Source of the DNA: Symbiotaphrina buchneri
Taxonomy: Eukaryota > Ascomycota > Symbiotaphrinales > Symbiotaphrinaceae
Direction: 5' to 3'
DNA: 64,000 nucleotides
Assembly (NCBI GenBank): GCA_001599915.1
Contig: BCIG01000022.1
Location: 124,001-188,000, forward strand
In this document: one piece after another, positions 11,141-21,714 of the stretch
Layout: each line of letters opens with the position of its first letter
How positions within the stretch are numbered: position 1 is the first letter of the stretch
The notes under the pieces: generated by a model
Told to the model about the DNA's origin: nothing
Database searches by the model: none
The model's input: the letters and a program-made list of their open reading frames with translations, nothing else
Position numbers and translations under genes: made by a program

Positions 11141-11950
11141 TGGAATATCGAAGTGGTGTTTTCGAATTTCAGCATGGTCCTCTGTTGTTTCTCCTCATTG
11201 CGCATATCGTGTCAGCATTGCGACAGGGTCAAGAGGCGTTTTTTGAGGGGTTTTTGGAACGATATTAACAGTGGATGCAGCATAAGGAAGATTTCATTTT
11301 GTTTCCGCATATATCAAGTTTAAATGCAGATATTCAACGGCCTGTATGATGTGCCCGTGTGTTGATGAGTATAAGTACTGCCTGCCAGGAAGAAAGCATA
11401 TGTGCGCGTCTAAGGAACAGTGGGACACACCGGTCATTTTTATTCTAGGAATAGAATGATCTCCTTTCATCATTGTAGACTGCCTTGGAAATCTCTACGG
11501 GTGAGAGATGGGTGTGTGAAGGAGGTTATGCTTCATCAGATAAGGGACTCGCTTGGCCGATCTGCATGGTGGGCTTCTTCACTGTTCTGCTCAGCGTCTG
11601 CGTCTGCCTGCCAAGCCCATCTGGCAAGCTTCGACCCTTCGACGTCAACGCTTCCCAGCCACACCAAGCGACGTCCTCCCAACTCTGCTTCTGCTGGAAC
11701 CATCATAGCTAATTACGGATTGCATTATCTCTTCTCCGTTGGGATCGACGATCTGTCCACGGTGTATTAATTCTCCCGGTACCCTCTCGACCTTCGTAGT
11801 CGCACCACTTCAACAGCACACCGGATTCACCGTCGCGGTCACGAGTGCGCTTTTACAAAGCTTGCAAGAGCTGCGCAATTCTTGAAAGGAGGACCATAAG
11901 TTTCTCGCGCATCTAAGGCACTAGCCAATCTACGTATCCAACTCGCCATC
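11141..11950. other. Intergenic/5' flank of ERV14
   Basis: 810 bp with scattered short frames and no recognisable domain. The distal part is presumed ERV14 promoter and 5' UTR; I see no other element. Confidence 0.5.
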
Positions 11951-12562
11951 ATGTCGGGTGAAGCATGGCTTTACCTCTTAGCGGTATTGATAAACGCCGT
12001 GAACCTGTTCTTGCAGGTCTTTTTCACCATCATGTACAGCGATTTGGAATGGTAAGCTTCGCTGGACACAGGACCTCTCTATCATGCGACCTTGGTAGCT
12101 AACACATCTTCGCCCCAGTGACTACATCAATCCCATCGATCTCTGCAACAGACTGAACACATACATCATCCCCGAAGCTGTCGTACATGGATGCTTAACT
12201 TTCCTCTTCCTGATTAACGGATACTGGATCGCGCTGTTACTGAACCTGCCACTTCTGGCTTTCAACGCTAAGAAGTATGGCAACCGCCTCTCTCCAACCG
12301 ACCGACCTGTACTTCGTATTCTTGCTGACCTCGATCTGCAGGATTCTTGACAATCAACATCTACTCGATGCTACCGAAATCTTCCGCAAACTCAATGTTC
12401 ATAAGAAGGTGTGTTGCATACTCCTTGGGCTACCATGCCGCAACGCGTGCAATTACTCATCTTCGGCAGGAATCCTTCATAAAATTGGGCTTCCATCTGG
12501 TCATGTTCTTCTTCTACCTTTACAGCATGATCGTTGCGCTGATACGGGATGAATCGCATTGA
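11951..12562 (+). CDS. ERV14: COPII cargo receptor of the cornichon family (Erv14)
   Basis: An integral membrane receptor that loads transmembrane cargo into COPII vesicles at the ER. It is coded by four short exons: 11951-12051, 12119-12274, 12342-12408 and 12470-12562. The product is 138 aa, the same length as yeast Erv14. It has three hydrophobic segments: MSGEAWLYLLAVLINAVNLF, the middle HGCLTFLFLINGYWIALLLN, and GFHLVMFFFYLYSMIVALI. The cornichon block CDYINPIDLCNRLNTYIIPE spans the first splice. The COPII-binding type segment HLLDATEIFRKLNVHKKESF spans the third. Because every exon is short, open-frame scanning alone would miss this gene. Confidence 0.95.
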
Positions 12563-13172
12563 CTAAAAGAAGAAACACGAAAGACCATGCGATATGGAGG
12601 CTACTATTAATTGCCCGCGCAGGAGGACTTCAGTCGCTGGTTGCTATTAAACTGAATAGGAAATTCTGGTTACGCATGCGGAGTCTTAGTCACCGGAAAC
12701 CGAAGGGGACGAAGGATCAAGAGATGCTACTGGTGTGGTAGGAGCTTTGTATTACAGCCGTGGGGCTGGAAGTCGTGGTAACAGTGGGGTTCATTCCCCG
12801 GAAGATGGAATGGTTGGTTGTACGTCCGGATAAGGCCACCGCCGGGCACATTTTGAAGGCAACTTCTGCTTGTAGTCATATGATTTAGGAATATTGAGCG
12901 AGGTCTTAAACTTTTCACTTTTTCAAATTTTGCGCACAAACATCATCTCGGGGCATGTATCATGTAGACTTTACTGAGATACCTTATCGTGCTGCCTGGC
13001 ATGTGGGTGAGCCTCTCGCTTCTCTCAGCTGTTGCACCAAAAAGGAGAGCTATCAGCACGTGATTCACGGTTATCGGCTAACCTCCAGCACCAAATATCG
13101 AGACAGGTCTACGGAGTATTGCACACTTAAACCAGCTGGCACGGATTAAAGAGCTATTGCGCCACAGTCATC
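12563..13172. other. Intergenic/5' flank of PRP17
   Basis: 610 bp without a credible gene. A tacggagta motif sits at 13110-13118; the same 9-mer occurs on the other strand at 39137-39145. Confidence 0.5.
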
Positions 13173-14940
13173 ATGGCGTCTCGCCTTGGGATTGCCTATG
13201 ACTCCAGTGATGAGGAGACATCGGCAATGGCTGCTAAGCCAGAAAATACCACAAGTGCAACCCAAATAGTTGCGGCGCCAGATGTCTCGCTGGATGTTCG
13301 TCTCACACCTATCGCGCTGTTGGTTATGTGCTGACGCCTCACAGGATCCGATGAAGATGCAAATGACATTAGCTAAACCCAGTGATACGACCATAGCCTA
13401 TAACATGACCTATGACGACCTATCTCGGCCGAATCAGGGTCCTGTGAACCCTTTCAGATCTGCCAATGGCAACACGCTAAAGCGCAAGAATGTGCTGACC
13501 GGACATGCTGAGGAGGTCTCCTTGAGCGAGGCGACTTTTAATGCACAGCACAAGACTTTCCAGAGCTTGGGATATACACGGAACCCCACTGGAGAAGGTT
13601 ATATCGGCGACCTAAATAGTGTGCAGAAGTATGGCGGAAGAGACATTGTCCAGATGAGGCCCACCAAGGAGCAGAGCGAGACTTTGCGGAGAAAGAGACA
13701 GAAAAAGGGCGATCCCTCTATAGTTGATGGCGAAGGGGCGTACAAAGGACCGTGGGCTCGATATCAGGAGGATGAACTTTATGAGGAGGGTCCTGCGGAT
13801 GAATTGGCGAGTGATGAAGAATGGGAAGAGGAGGAGGTCCCTGCTGTGGTGGCCCCACCTATCGACAAAGCTGCGACCGACTACCAGGACAGTAATGTCA
13901 ATGGAGCAGAGACCTCGGAGTTCCATGGGAGTGAGCAATTCGATTACCAAGGTCGAACATATATGCATGTTCCTCAAGATCTCGACGTCGACCTCCAGAA
14001 GGAGCCAGGGAGCGTCAAAAACTATGTACCAAAAAAGCTCATCCACACATGGAAGGCACACAGCAAACCTGTCACAGCAATCCGTTTCTTTCCACTTTCT
14101 GGACATCTTATGCTATCTTCCTCCGCCGACTCAAAAATCAAACTCTGGGATGTCTATCATTCTAGAGAACTGCTGCGCTCCTTTTCTGGCCATACCAAAG
14201 CTGTGACGGATATTACATTCAACAATTCTGGTTCACAATTCCTCTCTGCCTCTTATGACCGTCAGATGAAACTCTGGGATACCGAATACGGTAAATGCAT
14301 CACACGGATGAGCACAGGCAAAATCCCGCATGTCATACGGTTTAATCCAGATCCTGCGCTGAATCACGAATTCTTGGCTGGTATGTCGGACAAGAAGATT
14401 GTCCAGTTTGACACTAGGTCAGGAGAGTTGGTCCAAGAATATGATCATCATCTGGGACCTGTGAACACGATCACATTCGTGGATCAGAATCGTCGTTTTA
14501 TCACAACATCGGATGACAAATCCCTCCGTGCTTGGGAGTACAAGATTCCGGTACCGATCAAGTTCATTGCGGAACCGTACATGTACTCCATGGTGCGAAG
14601 TTCTCCCCATCCATCCGGCAAATATGTTGCTTTCCAGTCTGCAGACAACCAGATTGTGGTCTATGCTTCCACAGATCGATTCAGGCAAAATCGGAAGAAG
14701 AGTTTCAGGGGTCACAACAATGCTGGCTACGCCATTGATGTCAGCATCTCCCCTGACGGACAGTTCGTTATGAGTGGTGACAGTGGGGGTTACGTCTGCT
14801 TCTGGGATTGGAAGACATGCAAGATGTGGCACAAGATGGTTGCGAGTGATGGGGCGGTTACATGCACACAATGGCATCCTCAGGAGACAAGCAAGGTTGT
14901 CACTGCGGGGTTGGATGGTCTTATCAAATATTGGGATTGA
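13173..14940 (+). CDS. PRP17: Pre-mRNA-splicing factor Prp17/Cdc40, WD40 protein
   Basis: A spliceosome component that acts at the second catalytic step. Exons 13173-13295 and 13345-14940 give 572 aa. The intron junction restores VSLDDPMKMQMTLAKP, a Prp17 N-terminal block. The N-terminal half contains YDDLSRPNQGPVNPF and a long charged segment. From about residue 260 there are seven WD-type repeats (first HTWKAHSKPVTAIRFFP, last TAGLDGLIKYWD ending the protein). The protein is co-directional with its neighbours and has a normal length for the family. Confidence 0.95.
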
Positions 14941-15331
14941 ATGTTCTCGCCTGATTACAGCATGATACCATGACAATGGAGTCCATTCGAATAAATCGAG
15001 TCTGGAAGAAACCTGTCGCTATGTTATTACCAAAGAAGTGATGTTTCCCAGTGATCTGCCAACGACAATGCGTCTGACATCCTCGACAGAGCGGAATCCA
15101 ACGGAAAGCCATCGGATCGCGTCATTGGTCACGTCCATCTAGAGCGACAGGCCACGATGTCGCCCAAAAGGATATATTGCACCTTCTTTTGACGAACATC
15201 TTTCCATCTGCCTCTTTACTCCTCCATCCCTACAGAAAGTATTTCCAATCTCTGACCCAGTCCCATTACCTCTACCCCTTAACACTCCTACCGGCCTGCT
15301 CAAGGGGCGTCTTGCTTGAACGTTACTCCAC
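14941..15331. other. Intergenic gap
   Basis: 391 bp between PRP17 and the unknown 208-aa gene. C/T-rich sequence at 15200-15310 looks like a fungal promoter or 5' UTR. Nothing else was identified. Confidence 0.5.
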
Positions 15332-16103
15332 ATGTCGACTATCTACCTTGGAAGCTGGGAGGACGAACCATACGGGAATGTCTTGGTGGTGCCCATGACA
15401 CCTCCAGAGGCTGAAACTGCCGAACCCCGGGTCAAGGTGAGTAAGGCCCCAACGGTGGTGAGATCACATCTCTCCTAACATGGAGCCAGCTCCAGTATCG
15501 CATTGCCCGGCTCCTACAGAGCACTGCGGACCTGCTGGATGTTGACTGGGCCGCCTTCTTTGACGCCTTCCGCGCATCTCCGAACAACATCCCATTCAAC
15601 TTTACTTTAGTCTTCGGGGCTCAGTTGGAGGTTATGAGCAATATGGACGATCTGGTGGTGTTCCTCATGGCTAATCCCGATCTCATCGATCTTGCCGAGA
15701 CGATGGCAAAGGAGGTGCTCAACTACTGCTACCTCGGGCCGGATAACGATGAACAATTTCGTGCCATTCAGGCTGTTACAGCCAAGACGCTGGGGGAGTT
15801 CGACTATGGGGACAGGACCCTAAACATCTGGTTTCACGCATGGGGTCCTGAACAATTCATCGAAATCGCCCGTGAAAAATTTCCCGAGTTCGAGCGTCAT
15901 GCCCTCGTATTGAGAACATTGGTCAGGAGGATTGGCGGCGTCTACTGGCGGCCGCTAGTTAGTAAGTCACATCCTCGCTCGTGCTTGAGTAGTATTCGGC
16001 TTTGACTGTCGATCCTTAAATTTCTGTGCTGACGGTTGTCATGACTGCCTCAGACCCCTATTACGATCCCGAGGATGATTGGGATATGCCCCTCTATGCA
16101 TGA
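15332..16103 (+). CDS. Uncharacterised 208-aa protein
   Basis: I do not recognise this protein. Exons 15332-15436, 15490-15961 and 16054-16103 give 208 aa with consistent phases and good GTGAGT and GTAAGT donors. The start is MSTIYLGSWEDEPYGNVLVV. The centre is mostly helical and acidic (FDAFRASPNNIPFNFTLVFG, then a long helix-rich part to residue 190). The tail is NPYYDPEDDWDMPLYA. There is no signal peptide, membrane segment, Cys/His cluster or catalytic motif. It could be a lineage-restricted soluble protein. The coding call rests on three matching exons and on amino-acid composition. Confidence 0.7.
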
Positions 16104-16795
16104 GGGCATAACGGATACTTCTCAGTGGGCGGTCAAGGATAGCGCGGTCTGTTCATGTTCTTCGATGTCAATTTGATGTTCCCTCAAAGTTAGGCGGCGG
16201 AGAATACATCACGGCAAGACTCTACCACTGCATACCACTCTTCGAGTGCGCAAGTCCGCAGCTACTAGCAGACATGGTGGCTTTTTTCTTGTGCAGAGAG
16301 AGGAGAGGAAGTGCATTTCTTTTGTTCCTTTTCCATTTGAGGCGGTCGTGGTCGTGTTCTCACCAGACAGTGGAAGACCTCATTGACGTCTCATCGAACT
16401 CGTTCCGCCTCTAGCGTTTGACGTCAGAATTCCGCGGGCGTTCTTCGTCTTTCTGGATTGCCTCTGGGCCTTTACTTGTTTCTGTTTACTCTGCACCACA
16501 ATAGGCGGTAGCTAGGAAGAAAATGCATTCATTGATGCCATTGCTGCCGTTGACCATTCAGTCGATGCGCCCGTTCCCTCGAAGCCCTCCAAGATCCGTG
16601 CCTTGGTCGGAATATCATGCGTGCTGATCAACGTTGTCCAGCCAGTAGCGTGCCACATGACTTTTCAGGGATCTAGGATAGAGCACTACGTGTAATGAGA
16701 CAGACTTGAATAGGTGCGATACTTTTGTTGCAATGTAGCTAGAATTACGAGTAGCGTTCATTATGCCTCGGTGCCACAAGTTCTCAGAAGCCTAG
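16104..16795. other. Convergent intergenic gap
   Basis: About 690 bp between the 3' ends of the 208-aa gene and the ZZ/EF-hand gene. No gene, repeat or RNA element is visible. Confidence 0.5.
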
Positions 16796-19700
16796 TCAGA
16801 AGCTCGCCATCTCGATCCAGGCGCCCACAAACCCCAGTCTTCGGCCCTCATCACTCTTCATGACGCGCTCGAACTCCTCCCAGCTCAGCCGACCCGGCCC
16901 GCCTCGCTCCTTGATCTCTCGATCAGCCCGCTCTAGTGTCAATAGCCGCTCAAGACGCTTGCGGCTCGGCGGTGCTGGTTCGCTCGATGCCAATGGGATC
17001 GAAGCGGACGGTGGTGAGATATCTTCGGTAGAGTTTGGGCGGTTCTGTGGAAGGGTTGGGTCGGGTCTTTCATCGGATTGAGCCGCACTAGCAGCCGCGA
17101 GCATGCTGCTGGTCAGTTGAGCTGGAGAAGCGACGCTGTAGCCAGCCTCGCGCAGGAGATCATCCAGCGGTCGCTGAAGGATGGACGGATCCAGAACGGA
17201 AGAACTAGGCGTGGTGTAATCGTCACGAGAGAAAGCTTCACGCGGCGTAGAGGTCGCGACCGGCTCAAAGTCACCGTCCATATCCAGCGACGGGTCTGGG
17301 AGAGCGCCGGAAGCCATCGGCGAACCTCGCGAGGAACCAGAAGTCTGCAGACTCTGTAAATTCTCCCTCTCCTTCTGCTTTTCCTTCCCTTTCCCATTAA
17401 CACTGGAAGAAGTCTTCTCGAAGTCCGCGATTTGAGCTCTCCACCTCCTTCGTTCGGCCCTGGTCTGTTGCACTTCCAGTGCGAGGTCTTCCTTCCATTT
17501 GAACAACAAATCTAGCATTTCGTTCAGACCATGTTGGGTTACCTGATACAGTATCTCCTTGCCAACATCCCGTTCAGCTTCCGGAATCTCGTAACCACCC
17601 CATCTTTCCCCAAATGGGATACTGCGAAATGAAGTCGAGGGATTCGAGCGTGTATCAAAGTCGATATCTGTTGGCTCGTCCTCGAAACGAACCTTGGACG
17701 AAGACCGAGAGCGATGTGTAGGCGAAATGGCTGGTAGAGCATCTTCATCGTCAAAGCTGCCAGTCTTCGGTTTCTTTCCTTCTTCTTCTCCTTTTTCTTC
17801 CTCCTCGTCTATACTACCATCAAAGCCTTCGTCCTCAAAATGTTCCGGCGCGACAGCTCCATCTTCTTCATCGAGATAAAATTGCCTCCGTCGCCACCGC
17901 TCCTGTAGAGCCGCTTGACGCACCTCTTCTCGTCTCCTAGCTTCTTCAGCTGCTATACGCTTACGTGCTGCTTCGTTGACCTTTCGCCTGTCTTCCCGAT
18001 CTTGAATATCTTCGACAGCCATGTATCCTCCCAGTGCTTCTTCTACGTCTTCAATTGTGACATAGCTAGGCGGCCATTGATCGTCTCCGGTTGGATCTTC
18101 ATTCGAGTCGCCACCCGTGCCCTGGCCGTCCACAACAAGAGTCCAGGGAGCTTCTGCCAGCTCAACGAGCTGCTGCACAGCAGAATCAACGTCTGCATCA
18201 GTATCGATTGTCAAGGCATTGTCCCATGCACTCGTGTTCGGTCGAAGGCTAGTCGATGGAGCCGGGAATGCATCTCTTTCCGCAGCGTCTGCTACTGGCT
18301 TATTCCTATCTCCAGTATCTTCAGAGCTCTCCCTCACGACACCTCCATTGTCAACGATTTCCATATCGCCCGTTTCATCAATGCGTTTCCCTTCTCCAGT
18401 CCTAGATTCTTCGCCCAGCGGTATCGCACCGCTGAAGGCTGAGCTGATGGGTTGGCTCCCCAGCACAACATCACGAGCTGCGCCGCCTTCAATCACATCA
18501 TCTTCCAGTCCCGATACCATGTCCCTGGTTAACTCTTTACTTAACGCATAGAAAGCCCTGAAAATTCGTAGGAAATCTTTCCGGTCGATGAATCCGTCGC
18601 CATCAATATCGTAACCCTGAAATACACGTCTGAGGTCCTCGTCCTTGCCCCTATCCTTCCGTAGACATGCCAACCCTTTTAAAAACTCCTCGAATCCGAT
18701 AAGCCCATCGCTATTGGTATCATAGAAAGCAAACATGCGGTCGTAAAGAAGATTTGGTGGGGGAGTACGGATGGCAGTATTCGGAACGAAGCATTTGTCG
18801 AAGGTGCGTCTATCGATTGCCATTTTAAGATCGTTTGGGTCCTCGATCCATTCAGTTGCAGCGAGACATCGAAATTGTTCGTACAGGGCTTCCACTTCCG
18901 ACATGTCAAAGCTGGTTTCCCGTACGAGCCTCTTGCTCAAGGCTTGCGAAAGACTTTGCGGCAATGCTTGAGGTTTACCAGGATACCACACAGGCTGAGC
19001 TTGCCGTGGGTTTCCTAAGAAAGGCGCCGGAATCCTTACTTTGTAAAACAGGTGAGTCTTAGGATGTACCTGCATGGCCTCGCAATTCTCGCAAAGGTCA
19101 AAATCGATACAGTTCGAGCACCGGTACCTGATTCCTCTGATAGGGATAGCACCGCACGAATTGCAGGTCACGCCTCGGTGTATATAACCTTCCCTCTTGG
19201 CCTGCTCTTCGGCGATATGGTAGAGCAAGCTCAAGAGATTCTGGCCTTCCTTTGAAGAGCTTGCTTCTTCCGCTCCCCGCCATGAGAACTCGCTCCTTCC
19301 GTCCACCACTGTCTCCCTACCATCAAGTGCTTGCGTAGTATTGGCATCGCCGTCTACCACAGGCTGAGTATCCTGCTCGTCCTGAGGAGCAGTTCCGCCA
19401 TACTCGTCTATATCTTCACCAGCGACCAAAGCATTGTATCTCAGAATAGCGTCTTCAATATCCCCTCTCTGGAAGCCAGAGGCCACCAGCTCATCAGTTA
19501 GCGGCCCGTACCTGGATAGCCTAGTGTTGCGCGTGAACAACGCCAGCAAGATATTGTCGAGCAGTTGGCCAACCAACTCATGATGCTCCGCCCTTGCTTG
19601 CTCAACAGATACCCCAAACTCTAATTGCACCGCACGAACGTCCGCATATCGTATCTGCAATGGGCGACGAATTTCTTGCCTCTCCGGCCCGAGCATAGTA

Positions 19701-20047
19701 TAGGTGCCTAGATCATCGTGTCGTTGCTCCGACAGCACCGCCTGCGCCGTACGACCCGGCTCCTCCTGATCCAAGGGAGTGTGATAAGATTGGAGCGAGT
19801 AGAGAGGTGCTAGGATATACACCAACTCCTCAAGCTCAGCAGCGTGCCGGCGGCGGCCGCTCGAGCGATGAACAGCATTGCGGCGGCGGAGCGATTGCGA
19901 ACGCTGGGTGAAAGAATAACTGGCCTGCGAATGGACATAATACACGCCCAGAGCCGCGGTCACGCCGGTAAGGAACAGTACTGCCGGCCGATAGCGGGCC
20001 AGGGTCGAGGAAGCTGACGCAGAGAATGACATTGAAGCCATGGCCAT
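16796..20047 (-). CDS. ZZ zinc-finger and EF-hand protein with N-terminal membrane anchor
   Basis: A 1083-aa intronless gene of unknown function. An uncleaved signal anchor or single membrane segment lies at about residues 20-38 (PAVLFLTGVTAALGVYYV). A ZZ-type zinc finger lies at about 293-340 (CNSCGAIPIRGIRYRC, then CIDFDLCENC and two His). Two consecutive canonical EF-hands follow at about 440-500 (DTNSDGLIGFEE and DIDGDGFIDRKD). The C-terminal half is acidic with long coiled-coil-prone segments (EAARKRIAAEEARRREE, LALEVQQTRAERRRWRAQI) and Ser/Pro-rich linkers. ZZ fingers bind peptides and EF-hands bind calcium, so a Ca-responsive membrane-associated adaptor is a fair inference, not shown. 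Two other in-frame Met codons lie within the first six residues. Confidence 0.85.
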   Translation of the reverse strand: MAMASMSFSASASSTLARYRPAVLFLTGVTAALGVYYVHSQASYSFTQRSQSLRRRNAVHRSSGRRRHAAELEELVYILAPLYSLQSYHTPLDQEEPGRTAQAVLSEQRHDDLGTYTMLGPERQEIRRPLQIRYADVRAVQLEFGVSVEQARAEHHELVGQLLDNILLALFTRNTRLSRYGPLTDELVASGFQRGDIEDAILRYNALVAGEDIDEYGGTAPQDEQDTQPVVDGDANTTQALDGRETVVDGRSEFSWRGAEEASSSKEGQNLLSLLYHIAEEQAKREGYIHRGVTCNSCGAIPIRGIRYRCSNCIDFDLCENCEAMQVHPKTHLFYKVRIPAPFLGNPRQAQPVWYPGKPQALPQSLSQALSKRLVRETSFDMSEVEALYEQFRCLAATEWIEDPNDLKMAIDRRTFDKCFVPNTAIRTPPPNLLYDRMFAFYDTNSDGLIGFEEFLKGLACLRKDRGKDEDLRRVFQGYDIDGDGFIDRKDFLRIFRAFYALSKELTRDMVSGLEDDVIEGGAARDVVLGSQPISSAFSGAIPLGEESRTGEGKRIDETGDMEIVDNGGVVRESSEDTGDRNKPVADAAERDAFPAPSTSLRPNTSAWDNALTIDTDADVDSAVQQLVELAEAPWTLVVDGQGTGGDSNEDPTGDDQWPPSYVTIEDVEEALGGYMAVEDIQDREDRRKVNEAARKRIAAEEARRREEVRQAALQERWRRRQFYLDEEDGAVAPEHFEDEGFDGSIDEEEEKGEEEGKKPKTGSFDDEDALPAISPTHRSRSSSKVRFEDEPTDIDFDTRSNPSTSFRSIPFGERWGGYEIPEAERDVGKEILYQVTQHGLNEMLDLLFKWKEDLALEVQQTRAERRRWRAQIADFEKTSSSVNGKGKEKQKERENLQSLQTSGSSRGSPMASGALPDPSLDMDGDFEPVATSTPREAFSRDDYTTPSSSVLDPSILQRPLDDLLREAGYSVASPAQLTSSMLAAASAAQSDERPDPTLPQNRPNSTEDISPPSASIPLASSEPAPPSRKRLERLLTLERADREIKERGGPGRLSWEEFERVMKSDEGRRLGFVGAWIEMASF

Positions 20048-20652
20048 AGAGAGCTCGGCAGAAGTTGTATTAATTCCTATGTGCTCTTGCCCATGTTGGC
20101 GGACACGGGCCCTTTCACAGCGGCGTAACTAGGAGTCGCCTTTAATACAAAGCCCATCAAGTAACGACCGGAAGCAGGCCGGAGACGTTCATATTGCCAG
20201 AATTTGAGAAGTTGTGGTCTGTATCCTCGAAAGGCGCCGAGGGCCCTTCATCTTCATATGACGTTCGCTTAGGTTAGATAGAGAGTGTTTCAGGGACGAC
20301 AAGAGGTGGGACCTCCGATCTCATTCACCCTCATACGATATCACTAAGGTAAGACTTACCTTGTCATCTCATCGGCAGCAAACCCATCAGAGATCTTGTT
20401 TCACTCATTGTTTGCTACCTTACAATGATTGTATGATATTAGTGAATGATCAGCTACCCCGCCCAAAGTCTCCCATTGTAGCAAACATGGAAGAATTGAT
20501 ATGATGTCCTCTTATATAAAGCACTGGTTTTACCGTAATTAACGAATGAATTTTTCTCATCTCCTTCCATGTTGCACACCTTGTATATATCGTTGTTTTA
20601 AAGCCCTCATTCATCTTGATCTCATATGTTTTCTATTACCCAGCCTCAATGA
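20048..20652. other. Intergenic, A+T-richer, with inverted repeat
   Basis: Upstream flank of the ZZ/EF-hand gene. It holds a perfect 8-bp inverted repeat, aaggtaag-a-cttacctt, at 20346-20362. No coding signal is seen. Confidence 0.5.
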
Positions 20653-21714
20653 TTGGCTCATATGGTCGGTCCATTCTCAACAGGCCTGATATATACACAT
20701 AAATGCCATGGGAGGCTAACACGACCTATCTCCCTCTCCATACAATGGGTGTTCCACTGGGATAACCCAAGGGAAGGGTTTTGGGACCCTTTGGGAGTTC
20801 CTGCATTCTCAACAGGCCTGAGTCTACCGGAGCGGGGCCATCATCATGTGTGGTGTAACAAACCACCATGTGATTGAGCCTGATGACGAGAAACAGGCCA
20901 AACTATTGGCCGGAGACGGCGTACCAAATCCGAAGGTCAAAGACCCGGATGTTATCTACCCAAGTTCTCGAGACCTGGCCGAAACATACCAAAGTTTGGA
21001 GCAGGCCCTGGAGGATGCACGCACACAGCTGAATGAAGCTCCTGCAGCAGTCGCAAACGGCCTGACAACTCGTTGGATTATTCGCGTGGCGAGCGATACA
21101 CCGCAACGCATAGTGCAACAGGAAAACTCTGCCTGGCGATACTAACCAGTCTGAAAGACCATCGTGTGATTGGCAAAGTACGTGCTTCATCTGGAAGGCG
21201 TCTTGGCCCCAGTGGCAATTTTCTGGACTGGGCTCTTCTCGATCTCAAGCCGGGCAGGTATATGGCGAACAGACCACCGCCTCGATCAACCATCACGCCA
21301 GATGTATTGCCTCCAAACGGCTTATATCCTTTCACGGAGACAGATGTAGTGGACAAATTCAGGGAAATTCATCCCGGAGAATGGGCTATCAAACGGGGAA
21401 GAACAACGGATGTCAAGACCGGGTTTCATCACCGCGTAGACCCCAGCATCCACTGGGGAGACGGCACAGTTTCCACGGAGATCGTTTTCATCTCTACGAG
21501 GAGTAATGGTAACAGGGGCATTCTGAAGGCCCATTTTGCCCAAAGGGAAGACTCCGGTTCCTTTGTGCTAAACCAGCGTGGCGAATTGGTGGGACTCCTC
21601 ATTGGAGAGCTCGATGGCGGAGATGATTTCGGTTCTGGGTTAGGGACGCCCATTAAGGACGTCCAGAAGAAGATTGGAGGGACGATGGGATTGGATTACG
21701 TACTGAGAGAGTAG
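20653..21714 (+). pseudogene. Trypsin-like serine protease domain gene, apparently broken
   Basis: The order of motifs matches a fungal trypsin-like peptidase domain. The His segment is CGVTNHHVIEPDD (frame from 20846). The Asp segment is FLDWALLDLKPGRY and the Ser segment is REDSGSFVLNQRGELVGLLIG (frame to 21714); the residue before Asp-Ser-Gly is Glu instead of the usual Gly. No single frame covers them. Upstream similarity (DPLGVPAFSTG) lies in a third frame that must shift near 20815, and another shift is needed near 21065-21130, where I find no convincing intron. So at least two frame disruptions are present and no good start codon is visible. It could be a recent pseudogene, an assembly error or a gene with unusual introns. 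The role of these cytosolic protease-like proteins is not established. Confidence 0.55.
20672..20821. repeat. 18-bp direct repeat pair
   Basis: The 18-mer cattctcaacaggcctga occurs at 20672-20689 and again at 20804-20821, both at the 5' end of the protease-like pseudogene. It may mark a small internal duplication. Confidence 0.7.
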
